Positions 17,914 through 26,990 of a stretch of DNA of 64,000 nucleotides are shown here, one piece after another; position 1 is the first letter of the stretch, and each line of letters starts with the position of its first letter. The translations under genes and the position numbers were made by a program. Under the pieces are notes generated by a model, which ran no database searches, was not told where the DNA came from, and worked only from the letters and a program-made list of their open reading frames with translations. Source of the stretch: Steroidobacter sp. Lineage in GTDB: Bacteria > Pseudomonadota > Gammaproteobacteria > Steroidobacterales > Steroidobacteraceae. The stretch is taken from NCBI GenBank assembly GCA_025929585.1, contig JAICPY010000005.1, positions 1 through 64,000 of the forward strand. The letters are read 5' to 3'.

Positions 17914-20022
17914 CAGCGGCTCGCGATCGCCGCTCGGCAACGTAAGATGAAAGACGGCACCCGTGCCGATGCGTGCGTTCTCCGCCCACAGTCGCCCCGC
18001 ATGTGCACCGATGATCGATCTGCTGATCGACAATCCGAGCCCTAAACCTTTTTCCTTGGTGGTCACGAAGGGTTGAAAGATCTTCTCCAGCTGAGCCTCA
18101 TCGATTCCCTCGCCGCCGTCGGCCACCGCAAGCTCCACCTCGTGCGAACCTTGCAGCCAGCGAGTGCTCAAGGTCAGCCGTTTGGCCTCCGGCGGGACGT
18201 CGGCCATTGCCTGGCAAGCGTTCACGATCAGGTTGAGAATCACTTGTTGAATCTGCACTCGATCGCCAGGTACGCACGGCAAACTGGAATCGAGCTTCAC
18301 GCTAGCGAAGACGCCGCGCAGCGCGAGATCGATGCGTGCGAGCATCAAGCTCTCCTGCACTACGTCGTTCAACTGCACCGGCCTGCGATGCGGCTGGACC
18401 TTACGAAGCATGGAACGCAGCCGCTGCACGACCTGCGCGGCACGCACGCTGTCTGCGATGATGTCGTTGAGGATTTCGCGAACCGACTCGACATCGACTT
18501 GCTCAGCCGCCATCAGTAACGCTCCCGCTTCTGCATTGGTCAGCATCGCAGCCAGCGGTTGCCTGATCTCATGAGCAATCGCTCCCGAGAACTCCCCGAG
18601 CACTGCCACACGCGCGAGGTGGGCGAGCTGTTGTTGTTGTTCCTGGACTTCGAGCTCGGCACGTATCCGCGCGGTGACATCGCTCAGGATGATTACGGCA
18701 CCTCGCTCAGGACGCCTCAATGGCTCTATCGACAGCTCGAACCAACGCATTTGTCCGTGATGCGAGCTTGAAAACTCCAACTCGCACCGTGGACGGTCGC
18801 CGGACAACACTCCCTCTAAAGCATCGCGTACCTGAGAACCGATAGGATCGCCGGATTCAGCTACGCCGAGCGTTGCTTCAAGGCAATTATCGCCCGGCAG
18901 CAAGGCGATCACTTGAAAATGCGCACGCTCACGTGCGCGGCGCCACGACTCGTTGATCTCGATGACGATGCCGGCGCTATCGACGACTGCGACCTGATCC
19001 TGGAGAGAGGCTAGAACTGAGCGGTGGAGCACTTCGCTTCGCCGCAGGGCTGCCGCTGCTTCCTTCCGCTCTTGCATCACTGCGGCCAGCAGCAACAGCG
19101 GTGCACAGGTTACGTTCAAGAACAGCACGAGCGACAGTGCGTTGTGAACCGGGACGGGATCGATAAACGGGCCGGCATCGTGCAGCACACCCCACGTTGC
19201 GAGCGCGCCGAGGGTCAGCACCGATCCAGCTGCGCCGATGATTCCGAACCGCACAGTCGCGAACAACAACAACGGGATGGGGGCATAAAGCAAAGCTGGG
19301 AATCGCTCATGGTGCTCGCCGGGCAGAATGAACACCAAAGCGCCCGTGATCACCAGACATGCCGTTATCAGCAGCACCTCGGGGGCGCGGTTCCAATGAA
19401 CGCGAAAATTTCCAGTGGCGAGTGCGTTCGCGCAATGAGCGATCAGCGGTACGAGAGTCATCGTCGCAAACGTATTGGTGATGGTCCGCGCAATCGTTGT
19501 GAGCCAGAACTCATCCGTCAGATTGAGCGCCGTGAATGCACCCGCCATTGCGGCACTCGTGATGAACGGCGCGACCAGGCTCCCCAAGACGATGAGATTC
19601 GCCATCGTGCTCAGTTTCGCAAAGCGCTGCGGCTGCGACTCGAGCCAAAGCAGCGCCGCGGCACCGAGCATCGACTCAGCGCAGTTCAGTACATATTGAA
19701 TTGCCACCTGCTCGATGGGGGATACTGGCAGCTGCGCCATCACATGAAGAGGCAGCACCGCGAGCAGGTACAACCACCAGTGGCGCAGCGGGGTAAGCAA
19801 GAGGACCGCGAACAAGATCGCGTTCGGTGCCCACAACGCGGAGACCGGCGCGGAAGGAAAGGCTAGTGCTTCGCCCAGCTTCGCCGCCAGGAAGTACACC
19901 ACCGCAACGACAGCGGCACCGATTACCGGCAATCGCGCGCCATCCGACCGATATGCAGCAATATTCGCCTCCGAGCGAATCCTCGCGAGACGCATCGGTC
20001 CCACCGATTGTTCGTACCCCAC
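17833..20022 (-). CDS. MASE1-PAS sensor histidine kinase
   Basis: 729 residues. A MASE1 membrane domain occupies about 30-325 (SALWAPNAILFAVLLLTPLRHWW). A PAS-like domain follows (about 345-465). The HisKA box is AHEIRQPLAAMLTN with His near 484. HATPase_c has N-box LNLIVNACQAM, G1 ADGGEGI and G2 GLGLGLSISRSI. It belongs to the same class as the kinase at 10778 and is the last gene before the BON gene in a reverse-strand run, 37 bp after another kinase. The final residues DGWPLTVGSLSVEPSRGK and the stop codon are encoded by heptamer element B, so the native end was probably just after the LPSGD of the ATPase domain. Palindrome site 3 is 75 bp upstream. Confidence 0.9.
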   Translation of the reverse strand: MGYEQSVGPMRLARIRSEANIAAYRSDGARLPVIGAAVVAVVYFLAAKLGEALAFPSAPVSALWAPNAILFAVLLLTPLRHWWLYLLAVLPLHVMAQLPVSPIEQVAIQYVLNCAESMLGAAALLWLESQPQRFAKLSTMANLIVLGSLVAPFITSAAMAGAFTALNLTDEFWLTTIARTITNTFATMTLVPLIAHCANALATGNFRVHWNRAPEVLLITACLVITGALVFILPGEHHERFPALLYAPIPLLLFATVRFGIIGAAGSVLTLGALATWGVLHDAGPFIDPVPVHNALSLVLFLNVTCAPLLLLAAVMQERKEAAAALRRSEVLHRSVLASLQDQVAVVDSAGIVIEINESWRRARERAHFQVIALLPGDNCLEATLGVAESGDPIGSQVRDALEGVLSGDRPRCELEFSSSHHGQMRWFELSIEPLRRPERGAVIILSDVTARIRAELEVQEQQQQLAHLARVAVLGEFSGAIAHEIRQPLAAMLTNAEAGALLMAAEQVDVESVREILNDIIADSVRAAQVVQRLRSMLRKVQPHRRPVQLNDVVQESLMLARIDLALRGVFASVKLDSSLPCVPGDRVQIQQVILNLIVNACQAMADVPPEAKRLTLSTRWLQGSHEVELAVADGGEGIDEAQLEKIFQPFVTTKEKGLGLGLSISRSIIGAHAGRLWAENARIGTGAVFHLTLPSGDREPLVDGWPLTVGSLSVEPSRGKEKFTAER

Positions 20023-20059
20023 AGAGTCCCACCCGCCTTCGAATTTCTAACTTAGCGGT

Positions 20060-21361
20060 TCATCTGTCAGTCTCGCTGCTAGTCTCCAAGGTCCGCATTG
20101 GCCCAAGGTCCAATTGCCTGCGTGTAGACCTATCGAAAGTCGCCCCGGTCGTATCCAACGCGGGCAGTGTGAAATGAAAACACGAGCCGCGACCCTCGTT
20201 TCCCGTCGCCCATAGCCTGCCGCCGTGTGCGGAGATAATCGACCGGCTGATCGCGAGCCCAAGGCCAAGGCCGTCGGTCTTGGTTGTGTAGAACGCATCG
20301 AACACGCTCTCGAACTCGGCTTCGGAAATACCCACGCCGCGGTCGATCACTTTGATATGCACCGTCGCACCTTCGCGTGCGGCGATAATCTCGATTAGGC
20401 GGTCGTGCGCGGGGTTACCGCTCATGGCCTCCGATGCATTCAGCAGAAGATTGAGGAATACCTGCTGGATCTGCACTCGATCGCCACTTACCGCCGGCAA
20501 TTCCTGGGAAATGCGCAAGCTTACGTTGACCTTTCTCGCGAGTAGATCGCTGTGTACCAGCGCCAGCACTTCGTGCACCAATTGCACCAAATCGAGCTGC
20601 TGTATCTGCGTGCCTCCGCGTCTGAGCATTGCGCGCAACCGCCGTATCACCTCGCCCGCTCGCTTATCGTCGTTCACGATATCCTGAACGATGGCGCGCA
20701 CTTCGCCGAGATCGACCGGATCCTGCGACAGAAAATGCTGAGCTGTTTGCGCATTGCTTAAAATCGAAGTTAACGGCTGGTTCAGCTCGTGCGCGAGCGC
20801 GCCGGAGAGCTGACCTAAGATCGCAACACGCGTGAGATGGTTCAATTGCTGCTGCTGGCGCTCCCTCTCAGCTTCGGTTCGTTTTCGATCGGTGATGTCC
20901 ACGACTACACCGCTCGCGCGCATCACTTGACCGCTCGAGCTTCGCCAGATGCGCGCCTTGCTGACTATCCAGCGAACCTCACCTGAGGATGTAATCACCC
21001 GAAAGCTCGAATCCAGAATCTCGCCGGACGCTCGGCGATGCGTCGCGTGGCCAAACAAGTGATCGAAGCTGGATCTATCATGGCTATGTATGCACTGACG
21101 CACCGCTTCTTTCGATAGAGGGGCCGTAGCCGGCAGCCCAATGATCGCGCGGAATCTTTCGGTTGCCCAAAACTGTTCCGGGCTCGAGCTCCAGCGCCAC
21201 AAGGCGATGTTCTCCGGGAGCGTCGCGAGCGCAATACCTTCCTCGTTGTCCTTAAAGGACACTTCGGGACTGCTACGGCGCAATTTATGCCTTGCAAGCG
21301 CGATAATCATCGCCGACTGCAACAGGACGAGCGCCAGCGCTCCTCGAGTGCGCAAACTCAT
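20060..21361 (-). CDS. PAS sensor histidine kinase, single N-terminal membrane anchor
   Basis: About 433 residues from ATG 21361; an alternative start at 21469 would overlap the preceding gene by 68 bp. One hydrophobic helix (GALALVLLQSAMIIALA) precedes a PAS domain with LWRWSSSPEQFWATERFRAI and DITDRKRTEAE. The H-box is AHELNQPLTSILSN with His near 191. N-box is LNLLLNASEAM, G1 IDRGVGI and G2 GLGLGLAISRSI. It is the same FixL/NtrB-like family as its neighbours. The non-conserved C-terminal tail, reading RRQLDLGPM, is the translation of palindrome site 3, so the tail may be regulatory DNA read as protein. It lies between the GH63-like gene (40 bp) and the MASE1 kinase (37 bp). Confidence 0.88.
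   Translation of the reverse strand: MSLRTRGALALVLLQSAMIIALARHKLRRSSPEVSFKDNEEGIALATLPENIALWRWSSSPEQFWATERFRAIIGLPATAPLSKEAVRQCIHSHDRSSFDHLFGHATHRRASGEILDSSFRVITSSGEVRWIVSKARIWRSSSGQVMRASGVVVDITDRKRTEAERERQQQQLNHLTRVAILGQLSGALAHELNQPLTSILSNAQTAQHFLSQDPVDLGEVRAIVQDIVNDDKRAGEVIRRLRAMLRRGGTQIQQLDLVQLVHEVLALVHSDLLARKVNVSLRISQELPAVSGDRVQIQQVFLNLLLNASEAMSGNPAHDRLIEIIAAREGATVHIKVIDRGVGISEAEFESVFDAFYTTKTDGLGLGLAISRSIISAHGGRLWATGNEGRGSCFHFTLPALDTTGATFDRSTRRQLDLGPMRTLETSSETDR
20097..20114. promoter_or_regulatory. 18-bp palindrome, site 3
   Basis: ATTGGCCCAAGGTCCAAT, close to a perfect dyad. It is 75 bp upstream of the MASE1 kinase gene and lies within the last codons of the preceding kinase gene. Confidence 0.6.
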
Positions 21362-21401
21362 GACGCGGTGCACCGATTCAACTGGCGTTCTTTCGCGCAG
21401 T

Positions 21402-23792
21402 TCACGGCCACTCACTCGATACTTCCAACGGCGGCTTGATCGATTCGCCTCGATCGAGGCCAGCTCCATTGAAGCTCGAGTCCTCGCTGGCCCGGTCGCC
21501 TCTTCGATAGGCGATTCGCATTACTGGAGGAGCGTGGCAAGCGGTGCTCTCGACAATCCGATAGCCGCATGCAACACAAAGTAGCGGCGCAATGACCCCA
21601 GCCCATCCCGTGCGTCCTGAGTTATCGGTCTCATCCGAGTACAGTCGCTGATAGAGCGGCATCAGCTCGCTCCATTGCTCCTCGCTGGGCTTCCCAATAC
21701 CCGGATCGACCTTGCTGCTCGCGCTTGAACGCGCGAAGACAGAGGAACTCATTCGCTGCACAATGTCTGCGCTCACATCGGCGAGCGTTCGTGCCGGCCC
21801 GCCGCGGGTTGATGCCGTCACTCGCAGATCCTCGCCGTAGTAATCGTGTAGGCACAATAGAGCGCGTACCAGAACTGCACCGGACGACACGCTGCAGAAC
21901 GGGCGATCCGTCGATGCCGCTACGGCCTGTTGATCCACCAACTGCACAATCAAAGCGCGCAATGTGGATTCATCTACGATCGACAGTATGCGCCTGCCAT
22001 TGATCGAGCTCACTTTGAGCGGCTTGAAACCCGTGAACGGGCCGGCCCGCTCGCGAGTCAGCGCGTGCACATATTCCACCAGGGCGGGCAGCCGCTTGTA
22101 TATCGTTTCCGGGAACATCGCGGCTGCACAGACTGATATCAGATTGGCTGGACGCACGGGCCGTAGAGCTGGGTTGTTGCGCTCGTTCACCGCGTTCGGC
22201 ACGCGCGCTTCAAGCCCTAGATCGATCGCTCCGATGACCGTGACGAAGCGCAGGTACAGCTCGATTGCGGTTTGCTCGTACTGAGCACTCATCAACGCGA
22301 GCTCGACTGCAATCTCGAACATGCTCTGGACATGTAATCCTATCCATGCGTTATCTGGCTCCTGGGCACGCAAGAGATTGAAGGCATGGCGTAAGAAGAT
22401 GAATGCGCGCTGCGGACGGTAAGGGCGCTGCAATCGATACATGAGCAATGTCGCCCACGCATGGAGTGAAGTGTCATAGCGCTCCTCTACATGCGCATGC
22501 TTCGCCACATCATCTATATGAAGAGCGCTCAACAGCGACTCGAGTTGATTACAGGCGATATCGGGATCGACATGTGTGAGCGCAAGCGCATGCAAGATCG
22601 CATGCGAAGCTCCAAGGTGCGTCGGCTGCCATTTATTCGGCATCGCGAGCACACGGCTGGAGGCCACGTGATAGCGAGTGCGACCGCTCGGCACAGAGTC
22701 TGGCGCGCCGCGTCGATCGTATAGCCAGCCGCTCATGTCGTAGAGATAAGTCTGCTTGTTCCACAGAGCTGTCGCGAACGCGCGGCGAAATGTCCTCGAC
22801 AATCTTGCATCACGGGGCTCCGGGGTAAGCGCCGTGTAGAACTGCTCCGCCTCCCGCCGTCGCTGCTGCAGGGTGCTGTCGAATCGGAGCGATGCGAGCG
22901 GCCATACGGAAGGAACGCCGGCGCCTAGCTGCAAGCGAACCGAGCGCGATCGACCCGGGGCCAGCGTGAGCTCATAGTGAACCGCAGCCTTGGTTCCTCG
23001 CGCCGTCGGATTCACTGCGTCCTTCACGCCATTCACGATGTTCTCGCAAATGCCATCCTTCACCCAGCGACTAACGTTCGGCCGATCGAAACAACGCATA
23101 TTGCTTTCGTTATTCGTGAACAGCGTTTGCACCGCCGATTCGTACTGCAAGTAATGAAGACCGGCTGTTGGATGGCGCGCGATGAGAAACGGGCTCCCCA
23201 GGCGGCCGATCGAGCGCTCGATGAGCGGCTTATCAACCGCGCTATCACTCTGCCACGTGTTCCGAAACCAAAGCGTCGGAAGCACGTGCACCATCGCTTG
23301 CTCCGAGCCGCGATTGTCGAGGGTGATCCGTATCAGGATCTGTTCGGCAGAGGCCTTCGCATACTCGATGAGTACGTCAAAGCAAGCCGAATACTTGTAG
23401 AGGGCGCGCATATATGAATGCGTGGGAACATTGTCCAAGTAGATGCAGCGGTCCTTGGACACCTCATCGGCCTCCTCGCTGGCGGGACCCAAACGTTCCT
23501 TCAGCGTGAGATCCCGGCCGTTCCAAAGTGCGACCGCGAAGCACAAGCGCATTTGCTCATCTGAGATTCCGGCCAAGCCATCCTCACCCCATTCGTACGC
23601 CCACGAGCGCGCTTGTTCGTAGGTGAGATCGCGCAACGCCGGATCTTCTGCGCCCTGATTCTCACGCGCGATTCCCCATTGACGCTCCCGAAGATAAGGA
23701 CCCCAGTTGCGCCAGCGCGTTCCGCGCTCGCGCGCCTCTTTAAGCCGTTCATGCTCTGCCGTCATTGCCACGCATTCCCTGTATAGATCCAT
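21402..23792 (-). CDS. GH63/MGH1-like glycosidase homologue, shortened and probably inactive
   Basis: 796 residues from ATG 23792 (or 787 from 23765). The N-terminus EHERLKEARERGTRWRNWGP then YLRERQWG, the HARSxAYxWGEDGLAGI-type segment (here QARSWAYEWGEDGLAGI), ALWNGRD and PTHSYMRALYKY place it with the large bacterial GH63-like glucosidases of about 880 residues. Two segments usual in that family are missing: about 35 residues after LYKY, where the chain jumps to SACFDVLIEYAKAS, and about 50 residues near the C-terminus that normally hold a G-x-SNWRGPVW motif. Here the text goes from VDQQAVAASTDRPFCS to GAVLVRALLCLHDYYG. Loss of that motif suggests loss of catalysis. The reading frame is intact, arguing for a repurposed protein. 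A palindrome lies 40 bp upstream. Confidence 0.8.
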   Translation of the reverse strand: MDLYRECVAMTAEHERLKEARERGTRWRNWGPYLRERQWGIARENQGAEDPALRDLTYEQARSWAYEWGEDGLAGISDEQMRLCFAVALWNGRDLTLKERLGPASEEADEVSKDRCIYLDNVPTHSYMRALYKYSACFDVLIEYAKASAEQILIRITLDNRGSEQAMVHVLPTLWFRNTWQSDSAVDKPLIERSIGRLGSPFLIARHPTAGLHYLQYESAVQTLFTNNESNMRCFDRPNVSRWVKDGICENIVNGVKDAVNPTARGTKAAVHYELTLAPGRSRSVRLQLGAGVPSVWPLASLRFDSTLQQRRREAEQFYTALTPEPRDARLSRTFRRAFATALWNKQTYLYDMSGWLYDRRGAPDSVPSGRTRYHVASSRVLAMPNKWQPTHLGASHAILHALALTHVDPDIACNQLESLLSALHIDDVAKHAHVEERYDTSLHAWATLLMYRLQRPYRPQRAFIFLRHAFNLLRAQEPDNAWIGLHVQSMFEIAVELALMSAQYEQTAIELYLRFVTVIGAIDLGLEARVPNAVNERNNPALRPVRPANLISVCAAAMFPETIYKRLPALVEYVHALTRERAGPFTGFKPLKVSSINGRRILSIVDESTLRALIVQLVDQQAVAASTDRPFCSVSSGAVLVRALLCLHDYYGEDLRVTASTRGGPARTLADVSADIVQRMSSSVFARSSASSKVDPGIGKPSEEQWSELMPLYQRLYSDETDNSGRTGWAGVIAPLLCVACGYRIVESTACHAPPVMRIAYRRGDRASEDSSFNGAGLDRGESIKPPLEVSSEWP

Positions 23793-23831
23793 CTTTCGGC
23801 ACAATCTGAACGTTGGACGGCCCACCTCACA

Positions 23832-23849
23832 ATGCGGCCTTGGTCCAAC
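23832..23849. promoter_or_regulatory. 18-bp palindrome, site 4
   Basis: ATGCGGCCTTGGTCCAAC in the 62-bp gap between the DUF4105 gene and the GH63-like gene, 40 bp before the latter's start. The right half is exact; the left half is weaker. Confidence 0.5.
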
Positions 23850-23854
23850 TTCCA

Positions 23855-24895
23855 TCAGCCAGAGTCGATAGGCAGAGAGGCGCGTATGCGCTCGGAGAAG
23901 TCGGGCGCGGACCCGCTGGACTGGGCGGCCTCGTTGATGAGAGAGCGCCGTCGCAGATCCTCGAATGGCACAGTTGTGCTCAAGCGTCCCTCGCGGTACA
24001 GGGCACGGTCGGCCAAGCCGTTGAGGTAGTGGCGCACGTCGAACGGCAATGGACGTCCGACGACATTCGCGTAGCGGACAATGTTGATGGTGCAGCTGTT
24101 GCTCAGCAGATGATAGAACTCGGGATGGTCCGCCAACTGATTGATGCGCTGCAGATAAACTAGAAACAGCTGTCGCGCGTTCTCCGGCGTCGTTCTGATG
24201 CGATAGAGATACACGTCCTCGGCGCGATGATTGGTTCGCAGGCCGACGATATCTCGCTCCTCGCCGACCACGTAGATGAGCTCGAACTGCTTGAAGAGCG
24301 AGGCAATCGGCGAATACCCCTCGGTGATCTCCGGCCGCACTTCGATCGACACGCTCAATGGAGGCGCATTGTCGAACACGAAGCTCAAGAAGGTGTGCCC
24401 GATCGGGCCGGGCATCCAATAAGAGATATAGAAGTCCACGGCGATGAGGTGCGACAGAGCAACCTCGCGGCTTTTGTAACGCGGCGTAAAGTCATCTTGG
24501 CTCTCGTAGTCGAAATTGCGAACGCCGGTGATGCGAACGCGATCACCCTCGATCGTCGCGCGCGGCATCACGGCTACTTCCTTACGCCACGAACGATCGT
24601 GCGATGGATGAATAGTCATCCACCAAACCACTACGCCGGCAAACAGGACTGCGAAGGCTGCAACGGCGCGTGGACGGCGCACGAACCAGAGCGCCCCTAT
24701 ACCGAACGCCGCAAAGGCAAGCGCTAAGACGGCTCGGGCCCACACCCAAGGAAGATTGGAGAAATAAATGGCAAGCGTGCCCCAGCAAACCACTAGCACC
24801 TGAAGAGCATGCTTCAACGACACTGCCCCCGCGTGCAATAGCTTCCATAGCCAGGTTTTCCAGACTCGCGATTCGTACGTTCGAGGCGATCTCAT
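23855..24895 (-). CDS. DUF4105 (Lnb N-terminal periplasmic domain) membrane protein
   Basis: 346 residues. Three membrane helices lie in the first 95 residues (LQVLVVCWGTLAIYF, ALAFAAFGIGALWFV, AFAVLFAGVVVWWM). A periplasmic DUF4105 domain follows: VRNFDYESQDDFTPRY, WMPGPIGHTFLSFVF, SIEVRPE, ELIYVVGEERDIVGLRTN and the hallmark SNSCTINI. In Bifidobacterium the related domain is part of lacto-N-biosidase. In proteobacteria its role is not established; a thiol-based amidase or peptidase-like activity has been suggested from the invariant Cys. It sits in an operon-like run between a SHOCT protein and the GH63-like protein. Confidence 0.85.
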   Translation of the reverse strand: MRSPRTYESRVWKTWLWKLLHAGAVSLKHALQVLVVCWGTLAIYFSNLPWVWARAVLALAFAAFGIGALWFVRRPRAVAAFAVLFAGVVVWWMTIHPSHDRSWRKEVAVMPRATIEGDRVRITGVRNFDYESQDDFTPRYKSREVALSHLIAVDFYISYWMPGPIGHTFLSFVFDNAPPLSVSIEVRPEITEGYSPIASLFKQFELIYVVGEERDIVGLRTNHRAEDVYLYRIRTTPENARQLFLVYLQRINQLADHPEFYHLLSNSCTINIVRYANVVGRPLPFDVRHYLNGLADRALYREGRLSTTVPFEDLRRRSLINEAAQSSGSAPDFSERIRASLPIDSG

Positions 24896-24934
24896 GGGCT
24901 GCGGATGAGGGCCTGCGATGTGGGCTCTTTCGAG

Positions 24935-25231
24935 CTACATCGCGAGCACTCGGGCCTTCGCAGCGGCGTACTCTTTATCGCTCAATGCGCCTGAGTTTTT
25001 CAGCTCGGCAAGGCGCTGTAAGCTGCCTACGATATCTGGGCTGTTGCCGGCTGAGACAGGCGAAGCCGTCTCGAAGGGCATCGCGGACGCAGCACGATTA
25101 GCTTGGCGACTATCCTGGGCCGCGAACTTCTGTTGTTGGCGGCGCTGCACGCGCCCGGCCACGCTGCTGGCCGTACCCGCAACCACTGCGGTGCGCGCGG
25201 CCGTGCGAAGTAGTCCTCGTCGTCTTGGCAT
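24935..25231 (-). CDS. Small SHOCT-domain protein
   Basis: 98 residues from ATG 25231. A basic leader (MPRRRGLLRTAARTAVVAG) and a Gln-rich stretch lead to a C-terminal SHOCT motif DIVGSLQRLAELKNSGALSD followed by KEYAAAKARVL. This short helical module is found at the ends of many proteins and is thought to mediate assembly. The stop of leucyl aminopeptidase is only 5 bp upstream, so the genes are co-transcribed. A longer frame extends back into the aminopeptidase gene and was discarded. Function unknown; similar SHOCT proteins are common in stress-gene clusters. Confidence 0.82.
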   Translation of the reverse strand: MPRRRGLLRTAARTAVVAGTASSVAGRVQRRQQQKFAAQDSRQANRAASAMPFETASPVSAGNSPDIVGSLQRLAELKNSGALSDKEYAAAKARVLAM

Positions 25232-25236
25232 GATGG

Positions 25237-26841
25237 TTACTCCGCAGACGCACGTTCCGCGCGTTTGATCAAGAACTCGGACAGTAAGGGAACTGGCCGT
25301 CCCGTCGCACCCTTGGCATCTCCGCCTAGCGATGCAGTTCCGGCGATATCCAAATGCGCCCAGCGATAGTTTTGTGCGAACCGCGAGAGGAAGCACGCAG
25401 CCGTCACCGAGCCCGCGGGCCGCCCGCCGAGATTACTCATATCGGCGAAATTGCTCTTCAGCTGATCCTGATACTCATCGAACATCGGCATGCGCCATGC
25501 GCGATCGCACGTCTCGGTACCGCACTGAAGCAACTCGTCCGCTAACGCGTCATCGTTCGCGAACAAGCCACTCGTCTGCGTTCCGAGGGCGATTACGCAC
25601 GCGCCGGTGAGCGTAGCGATATCAATGACGCAATCGGGATTGAAGCGCTCAGCGTAAGTCAATGCATCGCAAAGCAGCAGGCGTCCTTCGGCATCCGTGT
25701 TCAGTATTTCGATCGTAAGGCCAGACATGGATTTGACGACGTCGCCGGGACGAGTTGCATTGCCGCCCGGCATGTTTTCCGCGGCGGCAACGATACCGAC
25801 TAGGTTGATCGGCAGTTCCAGGCGAGCCACGGTCTTCATCGCGCCGAACACGCTCGCCGCCCCACACATGTCGTACTTCATCATGTCGAGGTCTTCGCCT
25901 GGCTTGAGCGAAATCCCGCCCGTATCGAATGTGACACCTTTGCCTACCAGTACAATCGGTTTGCCTTCGTGCTCAGCGCCTCGGTAGTGCATGACGATGA
26001 ACCTGCAGGGTTCATCCGAAGCTCGGCCCACTGATAGGGCTGAGTACATCCCCAGCTTCGCCATGTCCGCGCGCTCGAGCACCTCGACGCCGAATCCGAG
26101 CTCCTTGCCGAGCTCACGCGCGCTATCGGCGAGATAGCCCGGATGACAAACATTGCCCGGCAGATTGCCGAGATCTTTCGTGAGCGCCATGCCTTCGGCA
26201 ATTGCCTGTCCGCTGCGCACGGCGAACTCTAGGTCCTTCGTAACCTCCTCATCGATGAGCAGGGCAATGTTGCGCGCACGACGCTCTGATTTGTGTTTGC
26301 CGTTCTGCTTCTCCTTCGGGGCATCGAAGCGATATCCGCCGTCCGCGAGAATGCGGCTTGCTTGCTGCAGTCGCCATGCTAGTGAACGGCCTGCAACATC
26401 GATCTCGGCGAGCGTCACCGCAACATTGACGCTCGATCCCGATGCCAATGTCGTCGCCACGGCGTTGAGTACGTTTGCGAAAGCGATGTCGTTGAATTTG
26501 TCGCGCGCACCGAGATTGACGAGCAACACTCGTTGCGCCTGCGCGCCCTTGACGTCGAACAACATGATCGAGGAGCCCGCCTTCGGATCCAGATCGCCCC
26601 GCTTGATCAACGCCGATAACTTTCCTTTGGAGGAAGAGTCGAGGGCCTGAGCTGACGGCAGCAACGAACCGTCGGCGAATGCACCGACAACCAGGACATC
26701 GGTGAGCGCATCCAAAGCTGCGGATCTCTTCAGACTGATCTGCGGCGACACACGCTCCAGTACGAGGTAATCGATCGGTTTAGCGCTCGGCGCGGAGCTC
26801 GATTCTCTCGCACGCGAAGAGGCTTCAGTATCGTTGGCCAT
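25237..26841 (-). CDS. pepA: Leucyl aminopeptidase (M17)
   Basis: 534 residues. The M17 catalytic half is intact: VGKGVTFDTGGISLKPGEDL (Lys, Asp ligands), then DMCGAA and the signature NTDAEGRLLLCDALTYA near 380. Two metal ions bound by Lys/Asp/Asp/Asp/Glu and a bicarbonate-binding Arg are expected. It removes N-terminal residues from peptides in the cytoplasm. The start ATG 26841 has AGGAG about 7 bp upstream. The longer frame upstream is heptamer element C translated. It follows an AbgT-type transporter, suggesting uptake then hydrolysis of glutamyl or other dipeptides. A second M17 gene lies at 33898. Confidence 0.92.
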   Translation of the reverse strand: MANDTEASSRARESSSAPSAKPIDYLVLERVSPQISLKRSAALDALTDVLVVGAFADGSLLPSAQALDSSSKGKLSALIKRGDLDPKAGSSIMLFDVKGAQAQRVLLVNLGARDKFNDIAFANVLNAVATTLASGSSVNVAVTLAEIDVAGRSLAWRLQQASRILADGGYRFDAPKEKQNGKHKSERRARNIALLIDEEVTKDLEFAVRSGQAIAEGMALTKDLGNLPGNVCHPGYLADSARELGKELGFGVEVLERADMAKLGMYSALSVGRASDEPCRFIVMHYRGAEHEGKPIVLVGKGVTFDTGGISLKPGEDLDMMKYDMCGAASVFGAMKTVARLELPINLVGIVAAAENMPGGNATRPGDVVKSMSGLTIEILNTDAEGRLLLCDALTYAERFNPDCVIDIATLTGACVIALGTQTSGLFANDDALADELLQCGTETCDRAWRMPMFDEYQDQLKSNFADMSNLGGRPAGSVTAACFLSRFAQNYRWAHLDIAGTASLGGDAKGATGRPVPLLSEFLIKRAERASAE

Positions 26842-26880
26842 CGAGACTCCTGTGTTTCGGCGCGCTTGCGCTTGCCTCAC

Positions 26881-26957
26881 GTTGACAGTTGACTGTTGAG
26901 GGTTGACGGTCAGAACAAGCCCACTCTGCCTCTGGCTGTCAACTGTCAACCGTCAAC
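26881..26957. repeat. Heptamer inverted element C (GTTGACR family)
   Basis: Left array: GTTGACA, GTTGACT, GTTGAGG, GTTGACG. Core: GTCAGAACAAG...CTCTGGC. Right array: TGTCAAC, TGTCAAC, CGTCAAC. This is the cleanest copy, 77 bp, placed between the AbgT gene and pepA of the same operon. Confidence 0.85.
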
Positions 26958-26990
26958 GAAGAAGCGCCATCGTCTTTGGCGCTTCGTACT

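Noticed and set aside
23793-24419. N-terminal extension of the GH63-like frame over the DUF4105 gene
   Set aside because: The extension lies out of frame within the DUF4105 gene, and the family N-terminus (EHERLKEARERG) begins only near 23765.
26842-26949. Longer start for the first leucyl aminopeptidase
   Set aside because: The extension reads through heptamer element C; ATG 26841 has a good AGGAG site.
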